Shown here piece after piece: positions 51,003-62,948 of a DNA stretch of 64,000 bases; position 1 is the first letter of the stretch, and each line of letters begins with the position of its first letter. The translations under genes were made by a program, and so were the position numbers. This DNA is from Amphiduros pacificus (Eukaryota > Annelida > Polychaeta > Phyllodocida > Hesionidae), in NCBI GenBank assembly GCA_949316495.1, contig OX439002.1:10658001-10722000 (forward strand), in the 5' to 3' direction. The notes under the pieces were generated by a model. That model was not told where the DNA came from, did not search any database, and saw only the letters and a list, made by a program, of their open reading frames with translations.

Positions 51003-53406
51003 CTGTTTATACATCAGGGCAAAAAGAAAAACGCAACAACATTAGTTGAAATGGTACAATTGTATAATCCTTCACTCTCTCTTTTACTGATAACAATTAT
51101 ATGAGGTAAGATAACATGCTGTTTATCTAAGGAGGAAGTGTCGACAATAGAAAAGACAGGACTAAAGCACTATATAGATATCTACACAAATATAAATTAC
51201 TTGGTGCTCTTTTCATTTAACGTTTAAGGTTTAAATTTGAGCGTTTCACTTGTGAGATGGCACTTTTCCAACTGGCCACAGCTGCCTGTCCTGCCCTGCC
51301 CCCTGGTGATTTCTGCCTGCATTGCTAACCACTGCCTACCCGTGTTGTGACTGGCGTCTCTGCTCTGCCTGCCAGTATCCATTCTTCTTCAGCCAATCGT
51401 AGTGGACCCATTAACAACATCCAGTCCTCTTACATGGTACTGGCATTATACATATATATTACATACAAGCGGTCACATTTTCCCCACCCACATTCCCTTT
51501 TTTACCCTCGTACTCTGGTATATGAGGTATATTATGATTTCTACTTGAGAGTAAGAAGGTAAGTGATGCTGGTAGGATTCATCAAGGCGGTAACAAAGGC
51601 AGCTGTAGTGGAGATGGGTGGGTCCCCCCTAATGTTCAAGTTTCACTGACTCTCATCAATTATCTGTGGCTTTCTTTTGTCAGTTTACCGTCAACACCTA
51701 ATTGCTAAATCTGCATCTTTTTTGTAAATGTCCTTGATCACCTTGACCCATGTACTTCTCACACCTTTAATATACGTGCATTTCAGTTTTTTTTTTTTTA
51801 CATGCTTAGAGGTGAAGATGTTACGGATTTAGCTACCTGTCACCATTCTGATCTAAGTCGGAACTAGTGAGTGCAATATTCTACGTTTAGTATAAAAGTG
51901 CATCTTTCCAAGACATTCACATTAAACTACTAAAATGTACTGATTAGGACAACCTTTAGATTTATCTTTAATCAAAATACTGACCACAGCTTTACAAAAT
52001 CTTAAAACACACTTAAAGCACATGACAACCACTTTTGCGCAATATATGGGTTAATAAGATAAATAAATTCTTGCCCACCTTCTATAAAATCCATTTGCCC
52101 CGGGCTGTGGACAATGGGATAAAGCCTAGCTTGTCCATCTGCTGAATAATTCGAACAGCAAAAATATAAAGGTGACAAAGTCAGGTAACAAGAGACGATG
52201 GTTGGATGAAGAGAGTGCAGCGGGACAGGACAGTCAACTACCCATGCATTCTGCCTGACCGTGGGCCAGTTGTTAAAGTCCATCCACAGGTTCAGCCAAT
52301 ATTTCCCACAAACTTTGACAAGATGGGGGAATTGATTGCTTCACGTTTTATGTACATTTATTTTGAGTTTTTTTTTTCTCATTCTAGGAGGCAGAGAGTG
52401 AATGTTGTGGAACAGTTGATTTGTGAAAAAGGAGCGAAGCATATGTTGTAGCCGGGTGGACTACACTGGTCGAATTCTGCTCTGCACTCGAAGAAGACAG
52501 AGGAAATATGGAACGCTCTCTTTATACAGAAGCTGTGAGGGGTGCAACACTGAAACTTGGGGTAAGGGGTGCAGATCTAGGTCAAATAATGTGGTATCAA
52601 AAGTGAGTTGTGAACTGACTCATAATATAAAGTGTATCAAACTATGTTGTGTTGTACATAGTTCCAAAGTTTCAAAACTTGGTGAAATATGCCAAATTGT
52701 GTCTCATTAAAAAAAAAAACTTGCTTATTATTGCGAAGTTGAAGGAAGGAGTAACATTTAACTATTTAAAGTGAAAATATAACTAATAGTAATAAATAAT
52801 AAGCTTATTTAAAAGTTAAGTTGATCTATACTCACAAATAAAGAATAAAACAAGAAATGCGCCACGTAGACCACCTCCTTTCAACAAAGCACAAGGCCCA
52901 TTTACTCCGAAACAACACAGCAAAAAATCAACATAGAAATAATAATAAACAGACTAGAAACTGCTCATCCAAAATTCTTGCAGACCAACATAATCGAATC
53001 AAAAAATCATAATTCCTTTTTTTCCACCCCTCCCTCCCGTTTTGGACAGCAATTTGGAAGAAAAAGAATCCCTAAGAAAGAATAGAACGCAGAACCGAGC
53101 CTGTTTCTCGGTCCTGAGACAAAAAAAATGATAGCAAATGATTACGCTTTCCTTCTCGGGCTTAGCAAATCTGCAAGTGACCACACTGGGATACACCACA
53201 TATTAATTTTGTACAATGGAGATCTTTTTTTTATTTTTTATTTTTTTTCTCTTTTCACTGATAATTTTGCATTTTTTGGTTCATTTTTTCACACAATTTA
53301 CCGAAATTTTGAAGAAAGGAGTTTGTATGGCTTGGTAGTACTTGTGTTGAAGGTAGGTGGCGCTAGGAAGAGTTTTCAGTGGCGAGTTTCAGTTTGTGTT
53401 GCTCAC
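51003..53406. other. TCF intron
   Basis: Intron between the HMG and C-clamp exons. It holds a CTCF-type motif near 51300 and a weaker AGGTGGCGCTAGG at about 53356. No other exon recognised. Confidence 0.6.
51296..51309 (-). promoter_or_regulatory. CTCF-type motif
   Basis: On the - strand this reads TCACCAGGGGGCAG, matching the CTCF core consensus CCASYAGRKGGCRS at 13 of 14 positions. CTCF is conserved across bilaterians and its core motif is shared between flies and vertebrates. Binding here is inferred from the motif alone. Confidence 0.4.
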
Positions 53407-53596
53407 CCGTCAAGCTCCACGTACCCTTCTGTTCGGGTGTGGGCGTGGTTGGTTCCCTTTTCCTCTTTTTCTTCTTCGTGTGAGTAGCATAATTGTCCCG
53501 TGCACTCCACCCGGGGTACAACTGCATGTGTAATTCTTTTTCCTTTCGCGCCATTTCATAGTACTTAGCCTGTTCTGACCGGTCCAGCGCATGCCA
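53407..53596 (-). CDS. TCF: TCF exon: second half of HMG box and basic tail
   Basis: Acceptor TTTGCAG, phase 0. It encodes [20 protein letters not shown] then [16 protein letters not shown] and the basic tail [11 protein letters not shown], followed by a Pro/Thr-rich linker. This is helix 2 and helix 3 of the TCF/LEF HMG box plus the DNA-bending basic segment that also acts as nuclear localisation signal. It joins equally to exon A or B of the first half. Two donors fit the next exon in frame: GTGAGC (exon end 53407) and GTACGT (exon end 53425), 18 nt apart, so a six-residue GTWSLT-type insert may be optional. Confidence 0.96.
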
Positions 53597-56500
53597 CTGC
53601 AAAGCAAAAACAAACCACTGGTTAGTAAACACAGATAGCAAATGAGACAACAATTAAAGAGATTTATCAATCTTGTCTTAATAACACACTAATTTATAGA
53701 AATGCTTTTAAATATTTCCTTTTTCTAGCTTTGCTGTCAAAATTCATTTCTTAATATCATGAGATAATGATAAAGATTATTCGGCTTTTATATTTTCTTT
53801 AATTTATATTTTTTTCACCTTGACTTCTCATCATTTGCAACAAAGAAATCTAGTTTTCAGCTTATGGCTTCGTTGTCAGAAGCTCCTGCACATAATTATA
53901 TTAAAACCCATTCAAAATACATTTTAATTAAAACAATTCATTGAAATTCATTACTGTTTTGATCAATAATTTTCTCCCTTTTTGAAATTGCAAATTGGGT
54001 TACAATCATTGGAACATGTCGTCGATTTTAATTGAACTTAAACAAGTCATTTAAAACAATGAAATCTTGAAAGAAAAGTACACTTGTCACCACTACTTAA
54101 GCTTGGCGAAATCTCGATTTTCAGCACAAACATATTCCTCGCATTAAAATAGCATATTAGGAGGCCATAGAAAATGTTAACAAGCTGTCATAAATTTTCA
54201 AATTAATCCTTTTATATTTATCTCCACCCACAAAATGTTTAAGTTTATCTCATTAATGGCTGGGTTCATGCCTGCAATCTTTCTTGCCTCCGAGACACTT
54301 GTGTTTAATTTTACTATTTGTGTATCTCTTTAAGTAACTTCCATAACCCTACTTTGTGGGGGTTTGCGTCAGAATTTATTCTCTCCCTAAACTGCGTAAT
54401 TACCACATTGGCTTTTATGCAACAAATTCCACATTTTGTTTGTATTTGCACAAGTTTTCTGGCGGACATTGCCTCTTCAGCAGAATCCATATGGACGAGA
54501 TTGCCTTCACAAACACTGCCAATTTTTATAATTTTGTCACTGCAAGATGTTTCTTCATCGAGCACTTTGTAATGCAATTGTGTCATTTCAGCAGGTTCTT
54601 ATTTTTACACAAATGTATTCAACACTAGCGCCTTTAATTCAATTTGTCTGAGTCTTGCCGTTATGGCAGTTTTTTCACCACCAAACACGATAATGAAATA
54701 TTCCCATTCCTAATCCGATGATTCAAATCCCTGTCCCTGGGTACAATTGTGACTGGTACTCGGTGAATACCTTCAATTCTCTCTCAACATGGACCTGATT
54801 TACACAAACTCTCTCAATGTTTTAATTTCCTACACTTGGAGTTGTCCCATCTGCTTGTACTGCAAGTTGTTTCTGAGCCAAGCACTCTTGTCTGTGATTG
54901 TTCAGGAGGCATCGTTCTACCTGCTCACAATGGCGTAATTTCTGGCCTAAAATGGGTACAATTGTTGACAGGAAGGAGAAATCTTGGACGTATCCTGTGT
55001 TGATTATAGCAGCAAAGTATGCCATCCTTCACAGGCAGACTTGCAATATAGTTTTCTGAAGCGCATCCACATATTCCATTCTATTTTCAAATCAATATTT
55101 GTCCATATTCTATGCTCTCAGGTTCAAAATCATAAATGTGATTGACATGATTATATTTCAATTCATGAAGATTCTTCACACGCACCGAAAGAAAGGTTTT
55201 AGGGCCAGGAGTTGCATTCTCACATTTAACTTGCAGCATGTGTCGGTCTTCCACGTGGACCTTGTGCTGGTTTTCCCCTTGTAATTTGAGGCCCTTTTTC
55301 TTACCAGCAAGGTGTTTATGAGTGTAAAAACGGGCGAGATTCTTGTTGTTTGATTGTGTTGATGTCACCTCGTGCTTGCATGCGAGGCGGGGACCGGACT
55401 TGCCAATACATAATGGCGAAATAGGGCTAGATGTGCTGCCTGCTGCCAACAAATGATTTTTTTGCTGCAGTGCATTGTGGGGAGGTTGGTGCTGGGTGCA
55501 GGCAGTGATTTCTCACCTTGGCGACAGGTAAGTCGCGTACAGGTGCAGGCTTAGCCACTCATTTAGCCTTTATTGTAAACTGGCTGCGCTCTACGCACCA
55601 ATGTAATTAGCACTACCGTCGTGTCATGCCACCGTCCCGCTAAATTCCACGTCAGTCAAGATTACCGCCATCCTCCAATCATCGTTTTTAATCAAACTGC
55701 TGACAAAAAACTTGCCCAAATTACGGCCATCTCTCAAGCCTGGCCTAATCAAGCATGTAGCAAAGATGATTTTCTCCGCGTCAATATCGGTGTATATCAA
55801 AGATCTTCAACTATCTTGCATGGGCCATGATATTATTTACTTTTAGGCCGATTTCTGAAACAAAGAACATGTGAAATGGGCCCTGTCATGCCCCCGCCTG
55901 GTTCGGCAGCCTCCAGCTTTGTGTTGTCAGCCCTGCCCTATTGACTGCATTACTTCCACTTGGCTGAACACTTTGCTTTCAAATTCCCCACACTTTTCCC
56001 ATACACAAATTAGATGAAAAGTACTTATCCACCCCACATTGGCCCCCGTGTCCGCAAAAAGAAATGGCAATCCAATCGATACTGGTGCGCAAAATCTCAC
56101 AGGTCTGCAGATTTGTCAAGGCTGGGCAAATCATGGAGGTTGTGTCTTGTCTTAGTGTGCTTCAATGGACCCTCCGTTCGAGTGCGAATCTCTGGACATG
56201 GACACTTAAAAAAGGGGGAGAGAAGTAGACCAGGTCCATATGGTGGTGCTAAATGGGAGACAAAAGACCACGGAGGATGGGGAAGCTACACAGATTGGCC
56301 TTGAAACTCTGCCAGAAACCCCCTTACTTCCACAATATGGCAAAAGATAATGCACTTCTTTGTGGCGGCAATTTGGGCATTCATCACATATATCACATTC
56401 ATATCTGCCCCGTTTTTTTGGCTGCTATTACGTTATTTTGTGTCTGTCAAATACACAGTTAATTTGCGCACTTACTGCAGGACAGTAATTAACTACTTTG

Positions 56501-59168
56501 GGGGCAACAAATTATTTTTTCTACTGATTTTCTGTAATTTCTGCCTCAATGAGTAGTAAAAATGCAAATTCCCCTTGGGCATAGTGATTAGCATCCAGAT
56601 ATTAACTGTGCAATTGTTGACCAAGAATAAATTATTTCCCGACTACAATAATCACCAAAAATGTGACAATGGATGTAATTTTCTTTCCGAAATTGTTTAA
56701 GTTACATTTTTTTTAGACAGCAGATGGAATTTAAATATAAAAAATTAAAATATCTTAACAACCAGGAAGATGGAGGGATTCTTTTTTTCAGAGTGAAACA
56801 AAATAACAAAAACAAAATACAACAAACATCAGTAGAACCCCCAGAAATGTATGCAAATTTAATTATGTGAGAATGACGAAAAGAGGCAGAGTCACGGCGT
56901 ACATTTCCATGTTCAAGTTGCTGATGTGGTTGTGCATGAGTCCGCAGGAGCCAAATGTGTGGAGACGACACAACTTTGCAGGACTCGGTGGTGCGAACCA
57001 TAGCGCCATATTAGAGGCCATATTCACTGGTATGAGAAATGATTTCCTCTGCTTGCCGAGAACAGATATTCATTAGGCGGGTGCGTTGGGGGTGGCGGCA
57101 AGGTTGAACAAGGGCAGCCTGGCTAGGACACCGCCCAACACAGGACAAGACGCCACATCATCCCTGTTGTAATTTCCGCCCAGGCGTTGCGTGGAGGCTG
57201 GCGAGCCGGGCAGGATGAGAGGGGGGAGACCGTGAATGCACATTCCCTCAACGTTTCCTCTATTACGAGGCTCGCTCTGTGTGCACCAAATCATGCATAC
57301 ACACAATTCCATTTCATATTTCACCAGCAAATTGCAGCACCAACTTCCACGCCACTGCTCCGCGCTGCCTTAAACTTCTACTAAGAGGTCCTTAATATTG
57401 TTCCAAATATCGCTCAAAATTCCCCCATTTCTCTATTCAAATCCACAGCCTTTGTTTGTGACAATAAGAAGTATTTTTTTTTTCTATTGAGAGTATCTCA
57501 TTTCAAATAGAGTCATATCAGGTGGTTGGGCCTAGAGCCAAGCTGCAAGTATTTGGAGGCCGGAGGGTATGGCAAGGTGGCCCTCCAAGGAAGCGCAAGG
57601 CAAATTCTCTCAGGTCCTTCTGCTTTGTGTGCCTATTGTTGTGCTAACAATATGGGATGCGTCGTCAGGGCTGGTCTTACCACACACCAGGTAGGACTGG
57701 GACCCAGGCTTGGTCCGAGACTGGGTCCGGGGCTGGATGCTGTGCCGTGTGATGGGGCGCATTAAGAGAAGCGACGGAGTCAGTCCTGACGGCAGGATCT
57801 CATCTTGGGGTCCGTGTACGTGTAACTCCCTCATCTCTGCCATATCAATCTGTGATAGCTTCTTAACCGCCACTTTGTAAATGTCAAATTTGACAACACA
57901 AGTAGAATATCCCGGTCTGAACCCGCTCACGTTGCCTTTGATGTTGCAGGCCCTCAGCCCGATTTTCACACATAAAGGCATTAGTTTGGTGCTCAAAAAT
58001 TTATTTCTCTCTCTGCTGTGTTCTCCAGACATTAATATCCTCGGCTCAATAAGGGGCTGCCTGGTTTCACCATATTTGATTTGACTCCGCTCCACTCTTT
58101 CATCATCACCCATGAAAAAAATTACTAACTTCAAAGGGGATTTGGAGAGCATGCTAGCACAGTGGGATGGGGACTTGTTTTGTGCCGGAGCAAATTATTA
58201 CTCCACACACTTTGGGGCCAAATTCTTTATGAGTCTCTGCTGCAGAGACGGGGGGCTAAGACAAAAGTCTCATGTGTGTGACCATAAAATATCTCTTTAA
58301 CCTGATCACCCCTTTTTCTTGCCTTGCCTGTACAGTCTCTCGTATAAGATGTATAGAAACTTGGCCAAAGTTTGGCACTTGTATTTTCCAGCCGTGTTGC
58401 AAATTTCCTCATCAATTTTCTCGGCTACTATGATAAATTGAGCGAGTCAGATATGTATTACTTTATTTTATTAGCCATCAGATTTACGTTTTTTTACCCG
58501 CCTGACATGTCAAGTTTGACGATTTATTATTTGCCACTCGGCCGTTTAAGCTACATTGCCTATTAATTTATATAAATTTCAATTTGATGAACAGCGTATT
58601 GTCGTGCATAGACCCTCGATGAACGCCATAGGTGTCAACGACTCTTTTTAAATAGGCATTTGGCTCCCTGGGGCCAATTCAAGTCATCCGTCCCTCATTA
58701 TCTTCAGAGTAAGGACAAAACATATGTGATGACATTCACTATCTTGACCTTGCCAACCTCAAATTATACATCGCATTCAACAAGGTTTCAAACTGGTTGC
58801 GATCATCTTGACTGGGACACCTAGATATGTGGAAAGAAAGGTTGGGCAATTACACAGCGCTGCCTGCGCATGCAGGCCTGTGTTCTAACTGTTATTGGAT
58901 GTGATATGGCATTGTTCATTTGCCAAAGTACCCGCCACTGGGGACGTGTAAAAAATCTGGATCTTAATGTCGTCTGACACGCAACATGCCTGATGAGAAT
59001 GGCTTCCTGTAGACCGTGCTGCCACCTAGCACCCAGGACATGGCTGTCTGACCCACAGCTGATCCCCATCTTTTCTGTTCTTTCTGCACCTCATCTTCTC
59101 CTCTGTCTAACCCACACTTAAGCTGAGAGGCCAAGCCTTCCAAATGAAGGAGGAAAATGCATACTCAC
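53597..59168. other. Large TCF intron, single-copy and free of tandem arrays
   Basis: A 5.6-kb intron after the alternative HMG exons. Unlike most of the window it has no minisatellite. The part from about 54200 to 58700 has mixed-composition, non-repetitive sequence of the kind often kept by selection in developmental-gene introns. The longest open frame (57610-58152, - strand) resembles no protein I know. Conservation is a guess that an alignment would settle. Confidence 0.45.
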
Positions 59169-59361
59169 CTTTCTACCTAGAATTTGATTAATTGCTGCTG
59201 ATTCTTTTAGAGTTCCTTCCTCTATTACTTTTTGCCGCTGCTCTTTCATGAAAAGCATGAAGGCATTTAAAGGTTTCTTGACATAGGGTCTTTTCTTTTC
59301 TGGTGTTCTATTCTCTGCCTCTCCATTAACAGACCGTGGACCGAAACTGCCGTGGCCATTC
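59169..59361 (-). CDS. TCF: TCF alternative HMG exon B (diverged first half)
   Basis: A 193-nt exon between acceptor TTAAAATTTCAG and donor GTGAGT. It starts with the last base of a codon and ends in phase 0, exactly like exon A. It encodes a 21-residue linker ([21 protein letters not shown]), then [20 protein letters not shown] and [18 protein letters not shown], ending ILGRK. Over 42 HMG residues it differs from exon A at nine, mostly in the strand before helix 1 and in the end of helix 1 (Q, Q, I, E, G in place of M, A, A, A, C). The PLNAFM segment with the intercalating Met is kept. It is open, has good splice sites and is clearly selected, so it is not a dead copy. Confidence 0.93.
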
Positions 59362-59400
59362 CTGAAATTTTAAGATAGAGACAAAAGTGCAATGACTTAC

Positions 59401-59584
59401 CCGCCGACCTAATATCTGATTTATAGCAGCCGATTCTTTCAGTGTGCACTCGGCGGCCACTTTGGCTCGCATTTCTTTCATAAACAGCATGAAGGCGTTT
59501 AGAGGTTTCTTAATATGAGGCTTTTTGGGTGCTACATCATGATTATCACTATCATTGCCTTGGTCGTGGTGTAACATTGGGTGC
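59401..59584 (-). CDS. TCF: TCF HMG exon A (canonical first half)
   Basis: A 184-nt exon between acceptor CTTGTTGCAG and donor GTAAGT, phase 2 to phase 0. After a 19-residue linker ([19 protein letters not shown]) it reads [19 protein letters not shown] then [18 protein letters not shown] and ILGRR, almost identical to vertebrate and fly TCF/LEF. It covers the minor-groove strand, helix 1 and the first part of helix 2. Its donor lies only 39 nt before exon B. It is the ancestral type, since it matches TCFs of distant animals far better than exon B does. Confidence 0.97.
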
Positions 59585-60348
59585 CTGCAACAAGAAGAAC
59601 ACATCCAGTCAGCCCTAACAGTCGGGCAGGATCCACACCGCAGAGTACACCACAAACACCATGCTAGCAAACACAGGCAAAATCCACAATCTAACATCAC
59701 TTGCATTCCAAACTTCCAGCAAAATTCTTTCTTAATATCTTTCAAAGGAATATCTTTTCTTTCTTTCTTAAACACGAATCAAAGTCTTTTAGAAGATCTA
59801 ACATGGAAAATGTTCTAATGAATAAATTTGAATATGAAGTTCACTAGTGAGTTGAATACATCAAAACAATATTCAAATGTAACTGAAGAGAGATCTAAGA
59901 AGGTAAAACAGATGACTGGCACAACACTGAACCAATGGAATTTTCACAGACTTTAAAAGACTGGCCTAGTTGCTGCTGCTGGGCGATTTCAATGCCAGTT
60001 TACAGCATCAAAGGCCTCGTTAGGGGCAACTAAAGCACGGTTGACAAGGACCACAGACAGCAGCACCGTCCAGCACACACACAAGAGATGGACGTGCCAA
60101 ATACATATGCAGCACCCAAAAAACTTCAAACAAACATATTGTGTATAATGTCACAAGGTTCACAAAACATTTAAAGCAGCATATTAGCATCTTAAATCAA
60201 AAGCTTTTTTTTGTTGAAATCATATAAATGAAACAAAGTTAGAACTGTAAGTATTTAACATACACAATATAAGGTAAATTCAGAGATGCACACTGAATGT
60301 TAATAACATGTAAAACAGATATCAAGATAAGAAATAGAACTGACAAGA

Positions 60349-60428
60349 AAATAGACTAGAGGATAGACTAGAGAATAGACTAGAGAATAGACTATAGAAT
60401 AGACTAGAGAATAGACTGGAGAATAGAG
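60349..60428. repeat. 12-bp minisatellite, about 6.5 copies
   Basis: Tandem GAATAGACTAGA units with single-base variants, in the TCF intron. Confidence 0.9.
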
Positions 60429-62496
60429 AAAGAGGGGTGATCGTGATCACCAAGTGGTGGTTATATCATTTTATGTGTAATATTGTATCCCCCATTGTGT
60501 ATGTCTGGTCTAAAAGCTTCAAATAATGAATCTGTGTTTGATGTTTTAAATGCACATATTGGTCAATGACAACATTGGTGGCACCTCAAAGACTAGCAAT
60601 GCTAACTGGTGGGTGCAGACCTGGAGCCAGCCAGCCCCATTCCCCTTTCATTAGCTGATTAGCAAATATACAAATACCACGATAACATATATATGCAACA
60701 TTTATGATGACATTTAGGGATTCCATTACCTGAAATGTCAGCTTTTTGCAACACTTAACTTGCATTGCATTTTTATTATAGACAATTTTGCAGGCAAAAT
60801 CTGGTGTGCTAACAGGAGTGTATATATACTGAATGAAGGTAGAGCATCCGAAACGAGAAGTGTCTCTGCTTCACCTTGCCAGTACTCCGCCCATCTGCCA
60901 TTTCACATGGCTACTCAACTCCGGCCAATTTGTCCCCCAGAATTGTTCATTCTCAGCTCTATTAGTTTTTAATTATGAGCCTAATTGGGTTTTAGTGTTG
61001 GATGCTTGCTTTGTGAGGCTGACTGGCTTGGGCCTCTGATCATACAATCGGGCCATTTGGTCCATCTTAGGGCCACTCTTAGGGGCCACTTAAGTATGGG
61101 GCAGAGAGGTCTTTTATGGGTGACTTTAGGGCGCAATGATGGGTCAGCCCTGGCGTGTCTTGCAGCCACTTCCTGTGGTGCTGCTGTAGGAGTGTGCAGG
61201 ACGGGGCGTGGACCGTGGCTGGTGGATCATGGCGGGTGTAATGCACATCCACTGTACTTGATCACACACCTTGTTTGTCCACTTCAAAAGGCTGCTTGCA
61301 TGACAAAGAGCCATGCATTACACCTCGCCTTCCGACACACGCCGCCGGGGCACCACCTACCCGTGGGCCCTAATTACGACCTCTACACCGCCCCTAATGC
61401 ATTAGCGCCATATTACATCATCCCCGACCTGCCTGCAGGTCATGCCGGTCACTGCGCTTGCCTGCGCAGCACACCAATCACCTGACACATTGCCTGCATT
61501 ACCACCACTGACACCAGCCTTCTAGACAAAATGCCCTCCTCATGGCAACCCAGTCAACAATGCAGGCCCTGTCAGGTGAGCGGGATGACCTGTCACAGCG
61601 CCCTCTATCTGCGAGGTCAGCTGAGATGCCACACCTTCCTTCACCTTGCATTCCTGCCACTCCTTCATCTTCACTACCCCGACGGCTACATTCCGCACCT
61701 ATGTCTACCTGTCCATTTCTGCACTACATTTCAAATCAAAGATCATCACGATCTATCTGACAATGGACAACCTTACGGGAGGTCCACAAATGTGCTACTC
61801 GCATCCTTTGTTTGAATTCTACATATCATATGTGTACATTTATGATAAAATCTATACACAGAGAGAAGTTGTGTGACACCCAGATGTTGACTTGCTTGTT
61901 TATCTCTATGAGCGATGCCAAGCTCTGCTCGGAACAAGTGCCTGGTTTTCACTGATCATGTGTAATCACAGAGTAAGAGTTCGGTTGTGACATGCACTCG
62001 TGGGGCCTGATTTACTCTCATATTTGTCAGTTCATACGAGCATGTACCTCGTCTCTCTGCCAGCATCAGGGAAGTCTCACAACTGTTGAACTTGGCAGGT
62101 TCGTACATGTGGATCAATTTTTTTGTGAGCACACATGACAATGAAAAAGACCTTCTCTGGTCGAGCCAATGAAGCCTGCTGCATGTGTGGGGCTTCCAAA
62201 ATTAACCTGGTATGAGAGACCCCTGGTGGCAGATCAACCACCCTCCTCCCCAAAGCAAAAGCCTCTACAACTTAATGTCACCAGAGGAACAGGGTAACAA
62301 CACCCTAACTACAGTGGCTCTGTTAGGATGGATTCACCTGTTTTTCTTGCTTGAGATATACATTGTTTTGTTGCTGATTGGTGACATGTCACATGACACA
62401 GACATGTGACACAATAGGATGTGACAAATTGCTGACACACATTTATATGAAAAGACCTAATTTGTTATTGTCATTGTATAAGAGGCAAGGTGTGTG

Positions 62497-62510
62497 GCGC
62501 CCCCTAGCGG
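62497..62510 (-). promoter_or_regulatory. CTCF-type motif
   Basis: The - strand reads CCGCTAGGGGGCGC, 13 of 14 positions of the CTCF core consensus CCASYAGRKGGCRS. The same orientation is seen in the motif at 51296. It lies about 450 bp downstream, in transcript order, of the proline-rich linker exon. Confidence 0.45.
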
Positions 62511-62948
62511 AGGGTATCGTAAGTACCCAGAATGCATCTCACCCTTTTATACACAGTCTCCTGTATCGAAGTTTACCCTGTGCATTTCACACACTAGGAG
62601 ATGCTTCAGAAAAAACAACCCTGAGTTGGCAATAATAGTCTAATATAACAAAAGCAGAATGGCAGTTTTCATGATGTTTCCCCTGCCCCTTGTGACTTTT
62701 GACTGACTCTGCTATATCTGATTTTGGTTATTGAGAAAGTAGTATGTGATAGAAAGAAGCAGAAAGTATAATAATAGGAAAGAAAACAACAAAACATAAA
62801 CAGTAATCTGTGCTGCAAAAAAGGAACATCTCATTTCTATTCTGATAAAACAATCTTTTCTCATATATTTTCTTCTTCAAATTTTGATTGGTGTAAGTTA
62901 CCATGGTTACAATTTTGCAGCACATGGAAACATTAACTGTGTACAAAC

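Larger units (their letters stand above)
59585..62948. other. TCF intron upstream of the alternative exons
   Basis: Single-copy intron except for a small 12-bp repeat near 60380 and a CTCF-type motif near 62500. The stretch 60980-61800 is GC-richer and contains several long open frames without recognisable similarity or splice context. Confidence 0.55.

Noticed and set aside
57610-58152. 180-codon - strand frame inside the TCF intron
   Set aside because: No recognisable family, not phase-linked to TCF exons by clear splice sites, and odd composition. Treated as chance.
60985-61485. 166-codon + strand frame in a GC-richer part of the TCF intron
   Set aside because: No family recognised and a low-complexity mix of residues; long chance frames are expected where GC rises.
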